Assembly (NCBI GenBank): GCA_902789725.1
Contig: CADAPC010000029.1
Span: 1-52,250 of the forward strand
Source of the DNA: an uncultured Bacteroidales bacterium
GTDB lineage: Bacteria; Bacteroidota; Bacteroidia; Bacteroidales; Bacteroidaceae
DNA length: 52,250 bases
Direction: 5' to 3'
Under the pieces are notes generated by a model, which saw only the letters and a list, made by a program, of their open reading frames with translations, was not told the DNA's origin and ran no database searches. This document shows positions 14,879-22,158 of the stretch, in pieces (positions within the stretch are counted from its first letter, which is position 1; each line of letters begins with the position of its first letter). A program made the position numbers and the translations under genes.

Positions 14879-15688
14879 ATGAAAAGTATCAAGTTATTGC
14901 TGTTGATGGTGGCAATCACCATCCTGACAGGCTGCGGCACCACCAGCCAGGTGCCCATTACGGGAAGAAAACAGAATCTGATTGTGAGTGATGAGCAGGT
15001 GATGAGCCTGAGCAACGAGCAGTACCGCGAATACATGAAGAGCGCGAAGCCCTCCACCAACGCGGCGAACACCGCCATGGTGAAGCGAGTGGGCCAGCGG
15101 CTGGCGAGAGCAGTGGAAACCTACCTGCGGGCCAACGGCCAGGCAGCCGATGTGGCGCACTACGAGTGGGAGTTCAACCTGGTGCAGAATACGCAGGTCA
15201 ATGCCTTCTGCATGCCCGGGGGCAAAATTGTGGTGTACGAGGGCATATTGCCTGTGACACAGGACGAAGCCTCGCTCGCCATTGTGCTGGGCCACGAGAT
15301 AGCGCACGCCGTGGCGAAGCATTCGGCCGAAAGGCTCAGCAACACGTACAAGCAGCAAGCCGGGCTGCAGATCATATCAGGCGTGGCATCGGCCGCCGGC
15401 ATGGGGCCCAACTGGTCGGCCATCACATCCAAGGCCCTCGGCGTGGGCGCACAGGCATGGTCGTCGGGATTCTCGCGCAAGCAGGAGAGCGAAGCTGACC
15501 ACATAGGCCTCATCTTTGCAGCCATGGCGGGCTACGACCCCGAGGTGGCTGTGAACTTCTGGCAGCGCATGGCAAAGGCGGGCAACAGCTCTACGAGCAT
15601 ATTCAGCGACCACCCGTCGGATGCGAAGCGCATTAAGCAGATAAGCGGTTGGCTCCCCGAGGCGAGGAAGTATTACAAGAAGCAGTAG
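14879..15688 (+). CDS. M48-family metalloprotease lipoprotein
   Basis: A 269-residue zinc protease. The N-terminus is a lipoprotein signal (LLLMVAITILTGC, lipobox LTGC at about 16-19), so it is probably anchored in the inner or outer membrane facing the periplasm. The zinc motif HEIAH is at 139-143, with the third ligand in ESEAD (Glu203-Asp207). Homologues include E. coli LoiP and BepA/YcaL-type proteases, which degrade misfolded outer-membrane proteins. The length is typical of the single-domain forms; there is no TPR domain. The helicase gene starts 26 bp after the stop, so they are probably co-transcribed, though no functional link is known. Confidence 0.9.
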   Translation: MKSIKLLLLMVAITILTGCGTTSQVPITGRKQNLIVSDEQVMSLSNEQYREYMKSAKPSTNAANTAMVKRVGQRLARAVETYLRANGQAADVAHYEWEFNLVQNTQVNAFCMPGGKIVVYEGILPVTQDEASLAIVLGHEIAHAVAKHSAERLSNTYKQQAGLQIISGVASAAGMGPNWSAITSKALGVGAQAWSSGFSRKQESEADHIGLIFAAMAGYDPEVAVNFWQRMAKAGNSSTSIFSDHPSDAKRIKQISGWLPEARKYYKKQ

Positions 15689-15714
15689 CACTCCACTCAA
15701 CACATCATTTCACC

Positions 15715-18700
15715 ATGGAACAGGCAGGCAGGGAAAGGAACGTGGGCTACGCAGCCGAGTCGTTCAGCGACTTCATTGCGCAACTGGAGGAGGCCATGAA
15801 CCTGGCTCCCGACTACAGGCGTGCGTACAGGAAGCTGAACGAGGTGTTCAGGCGCTGTCTGACGCTCCACACCAGCGGCTCGTGGATAAACTTTGGCGGC
15901 GATTATGCCAAGACCGACTACTTGCTGAAGATGCACGACGCGACGGGCCGGCTCAGGAAGGAGGTGAACGCCATGCGTGCCAGGTTGCGGCACCTGCACG
16001 AGGCGGGCGACGAGGACTTGCAGCGCACCTTCATTGCCGACCTGACGAGCCTGTGCCAACTGCTGGCGCTCATCTACAAAGCCGATGTGCCCGCACCCCT
16101 GGCGGCCCTGATGCCGAGGGACGCGGAGCCGGAGGAGGAGAGCCAGGCGGTGAGGGACTGCCTGCGCGTGACGGTGGAGCGTTGGGACGACACCTACGTG
16201 TACGTGCACTCCGAGGCGGAGGAGGACAAGGGGCTGCTGACGGTGTGCTATGCGCGCCCGGGAACGAAGGATGGGATGCAGAACTGGACCTACCTGAAGG
16301 AGCTGTTCCACATCTATGTGCCGCTCAACCTGATTCGCCCACGCGAGCTGGGGGGCGTGCTCTACCCCGAACTCATCATCTACCAGCCCGATTACTTAGT
16401 GAGCATATCGACTGTGGCGCACTGCTTCACGAACTATGCCGAATCGCCTGTGGTGGACTTGCTCAAGCGGCTGCAGCCACAGCCGAAGACGGAGGCGATA
16501 CTGTTAGGAAACATGGCGGGACAGCTGCTCGACGAGTGCATACACGACATGCCCGACGGGCACACCTACGCCGACAGTGCCAAGGAGTTCTTCAAACAGA
16601 ACGCGCTCGGCATGCTCACCACCAGCATTTCGCCACAATTCCATCAGGAGGCACAGCGCCAGCAGGAGAACATTGAGCACGCCATCAAGGAGGCGCTGCC
16701 CCGCATGGTGCCGAACTACGACCCCGCCGGCGGCATGGTGGAGCCCTCCTTCTTCAGCGAAATGCTCGGGCTGCAGGGGCGCATGGACTACCTGCAGATG
16801 GACTACTCACTGCTGATGGAGCAGAAGTCGGGCCGAGGAGCATGGCCGCAGGGCGAGTACGTGAAGCCGAAGCAGACTGACGAACACTACGTGCAGATGC
16901 TCCTTTACCGCGCTGTCATCACCTATAACTTCCGTCCGCAGCATGAGCGCAACGGCTGCAACCTGCACACCTTCATGCTCTACTCGAGATACACCGACAG
17001 CCTCTTAGGGCTGGGCAACGCCCCCGAGCTGCTCTACAAGGCCTTCAGGGTGAGGAACCGCCTCGCCTGGGCCGAACTGAAGCTGGCGCAGCCCGATGGC
17101 TACCGCCTCCTGGAGCGGCTCACGCTGAGGGGTGTGAACAAGAAGCACGACACCAGCCGGCTCTGGACCGACTACCAGGCCCCACAGATAGCGCAGCTGC
17201 TCGGAGCCATCAAACTGGCCTCGCCGGTGGAGCGTGCCTACTACTTCCGCATGCTCTCCTTCATAGCCAAGGAGCATGTGCTGGGAAAGATGGGAAACAA
17301 TGCCCGGGCCTGTTCGGGCTTCGCCAGCATGTGGCACGACTCGCTCGCCGACAAGCGCGAGGCGGGCAACATCTACGACGGACTTACGCTCGCCTATCCG
17401 GACAAGGAGACGGCGGGGCGCATTGAGGCGGTGGAGTTGCGGTATGCCGAGACGGCGGACTACGACATGGCTAACTTCCGAGAGGGCGACATCGTCATTC
17501 TCTATCCCTACAACTGGGGGGAGGAGCCCGATGCGCGCAAAACGATGGTGCTGCGGTGTGTAGTGGAGAGGATTGGCACAGCCACCATACGCCTGCGGCT
17601 GCGGAACGCGCAGACCGACAAGCGCGTGTTCAGCCGGCATGCTGAAAGACCCTGGGCCATCGAGCACGATTTCATGGAGTCGTCCTTTGCCCCACTCTAC
17701 CGCGGCATGCAAGCGTTCCTCACCGCCCCGAGGGGACGGCGCAACCTGCTGATGATGCTGACGCGACCCCGCACGTGGAAGGAAGTGCGCGTGAGGGGAG
17801 AATACGGATGGCTGCAGAACATGGTCCACGCCATGAAGCGCGCCAGGGACCTCTTCCTGATTATTGGACCGCCGGGCACAGGGAAGACCTCCTTCGGCAT
17901 GATGGCCACACTGATGGAGGAGCTGCGCGAGCCGGTGGGCGACATACTGTTGCTCTCCTACACCAACCGCGCGGTGGATGAGATAAGCAGCAAGCTGGCC
18001 GACCACGGCATCGACTTCGTCAGGCTGGGGAGCGAGAGCAGCTGCGCCGAGCGGTACAGGCCCTATCTGCTGAGCGCGAAGGTGGAGGAGCTGAAGACAC
18101 TGAGGGCACTGAGGGAGAAGGTGATGAAAACCCGCGTGATGGTGAGCAACATCACCACGATGACAGCCAACCTGGAGCTGCTGAACATTAAACACTTCAG
18201 TCTGGCCATCATCGACGAGGCGTCGCAGATACTCGAGCCGCACCTGGTACCCCTGCTCTGCGCGAGGGGGAAGAAACAGCCAAGCATCAGGAAGTTTGTG
18301 CTCATTGGAGACCACAAGCAGTTGCCAGCCGTGGTGAGGCAATCGGCCGAGGAGAGCATGGTGAGGGAGCCGCTGTTGAGGAACATCGGGCTAAGGGACT
18401 GCCGCGAGTCGCTGTTCGAACGCTTCGTGCGCCAATACCGTCACGACCCCCGCGTGTGCTACATGCTCAAGCACCAGGGGCGCATGCACCACGAGATAGC
18501 CATCTTCCCAAACACGGAGTTCTACAAGAGCCGCCTGCAGGAGGTGCCACTGCCTCACCAGACGGCCGCACTGCCAACGGGCGGCGAGGGGTTCGGCCAG
18601 CACGGCATCATCGACCTGCTGCTGGGCAGGCGCATCGCCTTCTTCGACGTGGAGCGGCCCGAGGAGCCGGTGTCGGACAAGGTGAACCCGGCGGAGGCTG

Positions 18701-19194
18701 AAATGATAGCTGCCACGGTGAGGAAGATATACGAGCTGGAGCACGAGCGGGGCTTCAGGGCCGAGCGCACGGTGGGGGTGATTGTGCCTTACCGCAACCA
18801 GATAGCCACCATCCGCCAGGCGATTGATGCCTACGGGGTGGAGGAACTGCACAACATCAGCATCGACACGGTGGAGCGGTTCCAGGGGTCGCAACGCAAA
18901 TACATCCTGTACGGCTTCACAGTGCAGCAGAAGTATCAGCTCCAGTTCCTGTGCAGCAACCAGTTCGTGGACGAGTCGGACGGCACGGTGGTGGACCGTA
19001 AGCTGAATGTAGCCATGACACGGGCCGAGGAGCACCTGTACATGTATGGCAATGCCACGCTGCTGGCCAACAACGCAACGTTCGACCGGCTCATCAAGCT
19101 GATGAAGGCACGCGGCACATTCTTCAGAGTGAAGAAGCAGGACTACATCGGGGGGCGGTTCAGCCCGACGGTGGATGGGGCGGAAGAAGCATAA
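15715..19194 (+). CDS. Dna2-like SF1 helicase with PD-(D/E)XK nuclease domain
   Basis: A 1159-residue protein when started at the ATG at 15715; the frame is open further upstream into the protease gene, but that would overlap it. The middle part has a nuclease-like GRMDYLQ ... LLMEQKSGRG (about residues 355-370), the G-x-x-D ... E-x-K pattern of PD-(D/E)XK nucleases as in Dna2 and Cas4. The helicase begins near 718 with Walker A GPPGTGKTS, then IIDEASQI (about 833), GDHKQLPAVV, and motif VI LNVAMTRAEEHL (about 1096-1107). This is the DNA2/Upf1 (AAA_11/AAA_12) arrangement. It likely processes DNA ends or flaps. The N-terminal 350 residues are unassigned. A weak hairpin (GCATGT/ACATGC, 19200-19218) follows. 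Confidence 0.85.
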   Translation: MEQAGRERNVGYAAESFSDFIAQLEEAMNLAPDYRRAYRKLNEVFRRCLTLHTSGSWINFGGDYAKTDYLLKMHDATGRLRKEVNAMRARLRHLHEAGDEDLQRTFIADLTSLCQLLALIYKADVPAPLAALMPRDAEPEEESQAVRDCLRVTVERWDDTYVYVHSEAEEDKGLLTVCYARPGTKDGMQNWTYLKELFHIYVPLNLIRPRELGGVLYPELIIYQPDYLVSISTVAHCFTNYAESPVVDLLKRLQPQPKTEAILLGNMAGQLLDECIHDMPDGHTYADSAKEFFKQNALGMLTTSISPQFHQEAQRQQENIEHAIKEALPRMVPNYDPAGGMVEPSFFSEMLGLQGRMDYLQMDYSLLMEQKSGRGAWPQGEYVKPKQTDEHYVQMLLYRAVITYNFRPQHERNGCNLHTFMLYSRYTDSLLGLGNAPELLYKAFRVRNRLAWAELKLAQPDGYRLLERLTLRGVNKKHDTSRLWTDYQAPQIAQLLGAIKLASPVERAYYFRMLSFIAKEHVLGKMGNNARACSGFASMWHDSLADKREAGNIYDGLTLAYPDKETAGRIEAVELRYAETADYDMANFREGDIVILYPYNWGEEPDARKTMVLRCVVERIGTATIRLRLRNAQTDKRVFSRHAERPWAIEHDFMESSFAPLYRGMQAFLTAPRGRRNLLMMLTRPRTWKEVRVRGEYGWLQNMVHAMKRARDLFLIIGPPGTGKTSFGMMATLMEELREPVGDILLLSYTNRAVDEISSKLADHGIDFVRLGSESSCAERYRPYLLSAKVEELKTLRALREKVMKTRVMVSNITTMTANLELLNIKHFSLAIIDEASQILEPHLVPLLCARGKKQPSIRKFVLIGDHKQLPAVVRQSAEESMVREPLLRNIGLRDCRESLFERFVRQYRHDPRVCYMLKHQGRMHHEIAIFPNTEFYKSRLQEVPLPHQTAALPTGGEGFGQHGIIDLLLGRRIAFFDVERPEEPVSDKVNPAEAEMIAATVRKIYELEHERGFRAERTVGVIVPYRNQIATIRQAIDAYGVEELHNISIDTVERFQGSQRKYILYGFTVQQKYQLQFLCSNQFVDESDGTVVDRKLNVAMTRAEEHLYMYGNATLLANNATFDRLIKLMKARGTFFRVKKQDYIGGRFSPTVDGAEEA

Positions 19195-19589
19195 ACAGCG
19201 CATGTACGGAGGACATGCATGGAAGGAAAGTTTTTAACAACAGAAGGAGGGAGCACCCATGGAAGCGAAATGGGGAAGCGCTCCGCCATCGAATAATAAT
19301 AAGATAAAGGCCTTTGCCGCAAGCAAGATGAACAACACGCACAGCATTCAATTAGCGATGATTTTGACGATGGGCGTTGCCCGAGGGGAGCACGCCAGCA
19401 TTGTCAATCAGTCTGTTGGGTTGGACAATTTTTTTGCAGACCGTTTAACTCAGATTCTCTAATCCTTTATATAAGCCTTACTAAGGTTAAGTTTTTCCCA
19501 AAACAGATTGTAGTTTCCCGATTTGGGTTAACAGTCTCCGTTGCTTAACCCTAAGATAGGTTGACTCGGTTAAACGTTAAAACCATTTT
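19195..19589. other. Non-coding stretch downstream of the helicase
   Basis: About 395 bp with no convincing gene. It contains a GGGTTAA/TTAACCC hairpin (19526-19552) and several TTAAC-rich segments. It leads into the gene fragment at 19590. Confidence 0.4.
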
Positions 19590-19703
19590 ATGTTGACTTT
19601 CATCACATTTTACACGCTTGATGGGAAAAAGCGCAATGCGCTCCAGAAGGGCATCAACATCATCAAGGTGGGTGGCCAAACCAAAAAGGTGCTGGTGAAA
19701 TGA
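19590..19703 (+). pseudogene. 3' fragment of a secreted-protein gene (YTLDGKK...KKVLVK tail)
   Basis: The plus frame ends YTLDGKKRNALQKGINII followed by KVGGQTKKVLVK and a stop at 19701-19703. This Y-x-L-(D/Q)-G-(K/R) ... KGINII ... KKV(L/V)VK tail is a common C-terminus of secreted proteins in Prevotella and relatives, typically at the end of much larger proteins. Only about 37 codons are open here and the rest of the gene is absent, so it is a leftover of a deletion. Confidence 0.6.
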
Positions 19704-19747
19704 TGTTTTCATCTAAGAATACCTTACCTAAGCTTTACCTCCCATTC

Positions 19748-19836
19748 TTGTCCGATACTTGTCCGATACTTGTTCGATAGTTGTTCGATAAATGATCGAA
19801 CAAGTACTGGACAACTACCGCATAAATATCGAACAA
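19748..19836. repeat. TTGTTCGAT repeat cluster, four direct and inverted copies
   Basis: Four 11-bp direct units (TTGTCCGATAC twice, then TTGTTCGATAG and TTGTTCGATAA; 19748-19791) are followed by inverted copies of the core, ATCGAACAA, at 19795-19803 and 19828-19836. The cluster lies at the 3' end of the broken abi gene. It could be a regulator or replication-protein binding array from a lost mobile element; its role is unknown. Confidence 0.6.
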
Positions 19837-20568
19837 ATATATGAGGTACTCGCTTGCCAGCATACGGATAATCCGATTCCACTTCTTGCTGGTGTTGTAT
19901 TTTGATTCATCACGGCATCGGGCATCACGTCGATGCCAAAGAGGAGGTCGTCTTTGTCGTAGCCGAGAAAGGCGATGTATTTCAAGATGAGGGCATAGTT
20001 CGTCTGCGCATAGACCATACTCTTGTGTCCTGTGGCATCGAAGCAAATGGGCTCATGGTGTGCGATGCGGTTTCGGAAAGCCTTGATTTGCTGCAATTCC
20101 TTGAAGATGGCCTTCTGTCCGAGACCTATCTGCCGACCTGTAAATATCTGCAAGATGGACTGACCGCCGAGACGAAAGGGAACTTTTGTAAACATGTACG
20201 TCCAGAAGCCAAAGCTGACTGATGCAACCACTTTGTCGGGTGTGTATTTGCCTTTGGCCACCATCGCTGTAATGTCATTCAGCGTATCGTGCTGGTGGGG
20301 CGAGTGTTCCAGCATCCCACCGCTCTGCAACTGGTGGTATATCCAATCTGCATCGTTGAAGTGGGCGGCATAATGCTGGTTGATGGCATTGCGGAGGATG
20401 ATTTCGAAGATGTTCAGCACACCATAGAATTTCTGACACAACTTTAAGTTATGCCGGTAGAGCGTCAGGGCTTTGTTGGTGTTGCCACCGCACGCATTTT
20501 TGTATTTGTTGAGCCTTGCAGCCGAGAAAGCATCCTCGAAATCTTCATATTTCTAAAAATCTTTCCAT
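19815..20568 (-). pseudogene. Frameshifted Abi-family (AbiD/F-type) gene
   Basis: The minus frame encodes an Abi_2-like protein: FYGVLNIFEIILRNAINQHY, then FWTYMFTKVPFRLGG, then FKELQQIKAFRNRIAHHEPI with the RNxxxHxE/P pattern of this HEPN-like abortive-infection family. In-frame coding continues upstream as DAFSAARLNKYKNACGG, but the reading frame then hits a TAG with no ATG. An ATG at 20566-20568 opens MERFLE in a frame shifted by one base, so a 1-nt insertion in the run near 20552-20560 would explain the break. The C-terminus after MPDAVMNQ also looks unlike homologues and may be a second lesion. Function, if any, is lost or depends on a non-ATG start. Confidence 0.6.
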
Positions 20569-20572
20569 TTGT

Positions 20573-20603
20573 TTGCACAATTCAGATATTTCGCCTACCT
20601 TTG
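20573..20603 (+). promoter_or_regulatory. Orphan plus-strand promoter
   Basis: TTG (20573-20575), 20 nt and TACCTTTG (20596-20603) form a consensus promoter, but no plus-strand gene follows. Confidence 0.6.
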
Positions 20604-20608
20604 TAGTG

Positions 20609-20665
20609 TAATCCCCCGGAGTCCCTGTCCTAAAGACAAACTTCGGGGTTAAGTTTTCTTATAGG
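20609..20665 (+). ncRNA. Possible small RNA with hairpin and U-tract
   Basis: Just downstream of the orphan promoter there is a hairpin CCCCGGAG ... CTTCGGGG (about 20614-20648; one G-T pair, inner GTC/GAC) followed by TTAAGTTTTCTT. The expected transcript is about 55 nt. No protein is encoded. It could also be a leader left over from a deleted gene. Confidence 0.35.
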
Positions 20666-20742
20666 CAGGTGCAAAGGTTGCGATATTTTTTGAATAATGA
20701 TGCGATTGCCTTTGCTTTTTATTTCATAGGCGAGAAAGGGGG

Positions 20743-20850
20743 CTACTTTTCCTGTCCGAATGCAATCTCTTTGCGGAGCTTACTCAGATAGGTGGGCGTG
20801 ATGTTGAGGAACGAGGCGATGTCCTTCAACAAGATCATCTGCCCCACCTT
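20743..20850 (-). pseudogene. 3' remnant of a Crp/Fnr-family regulator gene
   Basis: The minus frame ending at 20743 reads LLKDIASFLNITPTYLSKL and then RKEIAFGQEK. This is the end of a Crp-type helix-turn-helix as in Bacteroidetes cAMP-receptor-like regulators (xLKDIASxLxITPxYLSxLRK). The sensor domain and the rest of the HTH are missing. The fragment is overlapped, in another frame, by the extended end of nadD. Confidence 0.65.
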
Positions 20851-21472
20851 CTCCCGCTTCCACTTCGCTACGACGGCTGTTAGGCAGGGGCTGGTAGAGG
20901 CGATGTTGGCGAATGTAATCGATGACTTTGGGGTCGAGCCACTCGTTGAGTGCATCGCTGCCGGCGGCGATGGCCTGCCGTATCTGGGTGGAGGAGATGT
21001 CGCACTGCGGAGCGTCAATCACGTGCACGGTGGGGGGAAGCGATGCTTCGTCGATGGTGTAGCCCGGGCGTCGGAAGACGAGCACTTCGTAGCGGTCGAG
21101 TATGTCCTGTGCCCTGTACCAGCGGGGGAAGGACTGCCAGCTGTCGGCACCTATCACGAGCTGAAACTCATGCTCCGGATACGCGCGGCTGAGTGCGCTG
21201 AGCGTGTTGAACGTGTAGGAAGGTAGAGGAAGGTGACGCTCGAAGTCGGAGACATACACTCCGGGGAGGTTGTCGGTGGCTAACCGAGCCATTGCCAAGC
21301 GGTGCTCGTAGGGAGCCAATTGGCTGTACGAAGCACCGCGTTTGAACGGATTAAGAGGGGACACGAGTAAAAAAAAACTAATACTATGATATACTTCCTG
21401 TAAAATCTTCATGACTTGTATGTGTCCCCGGTGAACCGGGTTGAACGATCCACCATAAATCCCGACCCTCAT
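20780..21472 (-). CDS. nadD: Nicotinate-nucleotide adenylyltransferase, with junction-derived tail
   Basis: NadD adenylates nicotinate mononucleotide in NAD synthesis. The nucleotidyltransferase signature GGSFNPVHRGHI is at residues 7-18, and the second ATP motif ISSTQIR near 160. Normal family members end soon after YIRQHRLYQ (about residue 193). Here the frame goes on for about 35 residues (RRSEVEAGEGGADDLVEGHR and beyond), which are an out-of-frame translation of the crp remnant. The enzyme core is complete and probably active. The stop of the preceding FMN reductase gene is 53 bp upstream, so they may be co-transcribed. Confidence 0.9.
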   Translation of the reverse strand: MRVGIYGGSFNPVHRGHIQVMKILQEVYHSISFFLLVSPLNPFKRGASYSQLAPYEHRLAMARLATDNLPGVYVSDFERHLPLPSYTFNTLSALSRAYPEHEFQLVIGADSWQSFPRWYRAQDILDRYEVLVFRRPGYTIDEASLPPTVHVIDAPQCDISSTQIRQAIAAGSDALNEWLDPKVIDYIRQHRLYQPLPNSRRSEVEAGEGGADDLVEGHRLVPQHHAHLSE

Positions 21473-21525
21473 AACAATCCGCTGATAATTATATTCGAGA
21501 AGCGCAGACCCACTCCGCCTTCGTT

Positions 21526-22041
21526 TTAGAGGTTATTTACAATAGCTTTTATCTTCTCCTTCGTCGCCGCAGTCTGCTGCTCGTCAAGCTTAGCGGTCAC
21601 AATCCCGCTGTCTTCGGCGCTCCAGTAGCGGCAGATGTCGTGATACTCGGCGGTGGCGCCCGTATAGACACCAGGCGAGTGGGATGACAGGAGCAGGGCC
21701 ATCTTCTTTACCTTGGCAGGCTTGTTAACGCTGTACATGCGTTGGATGGGAGCCTGAATCTGTGCGTTGAGCGTGAAGTAGTAGATGGGCGCAGCGAGCA
21801 CCAGCACGTCGGCCTCGGCCATGAGGGGGTAGATGGCTTGCATGTCGTCCTTCTGGATGCATGCGCCCTGCCCCTTGGTGTGGCAATATTCGCATGCCAG
21901 ACAGCCCGCTATCTTCTTGTGCGACACGTCAACCAGCGTGACCTGGTGGCCGGCTGCTTCTGCTGCTTGCTTGTATTCGTCCGCCATCCAAGCGGTGTTT
22001 CCCTTAGCCCGAGGAGAGGCTTGCAAAATGAGAATGTTCAT
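21526..22041 (-). CDS. NADPH-dependent FMN reductase / flavodoxin-fold oxidoreductase
   Basis: A 171-residue flavodoxin-fold protein. The phosphate-binding loop QASPRAKGNTAWM (residues 7-19) binds FMN, and APIYYFTLNAQIQAPIQRMY lies at the isoalloxazine edge. A central CLACEYCHTKGQGACIQKDD (about 46-65) carries four Cys, as in iron-sulfur-flavoprotein-like NAD(P)H reductases. The start at 22041 is set by a TACCTTTG promoter at 22109-22116; the longer frame to 22119 would include it. The physiological substrate is unknown. Confidence 0.85.
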   Translation of the reverse strand: MNILILQASPRAKGNTAWMADEYKQAAEAAGHQVTLVDVSHKKIAGCLACEYCHTKGQGACIQKDDMQAIYPLMAEADVLVLAAPIYYFTLNAQIQAPIQRMYSVNKPAKVKKMALLLSSHSPGVYTGATAEYHDICRYWSAEDSGIVTAKLDEQQTAATKEKIKAIVNNL

Positions 22042-22108
22042 AACGTTAATGTGTAAAAGATTTATGTAAACCAAGAAAATGCGAGTCAATTGTCTGGAGA
22101 AGACGAGG

Positions 22109-22139
22109 CAAAGGTACAAAGTTTATTCTAATTGCGCAA
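22109..22139 (-). promoter_or_regulatory. Promoter of the FMN reductase gene
   Basis: Minus strand TTG (22137-22139), 20 nt, TACCTTTG (22109-22116); the start codon is 68 bp downstream. Confidence 0.7.
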
Positions 22140-22158
22140 GACTTTGCGGCAATTTTTT

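Noticed and set aside
19259..19462. 67-codon plus-strand open frame after the helicase gene
   Set aside because: No domain, no promoter and a composition like random translation; the area is non-coding debris.
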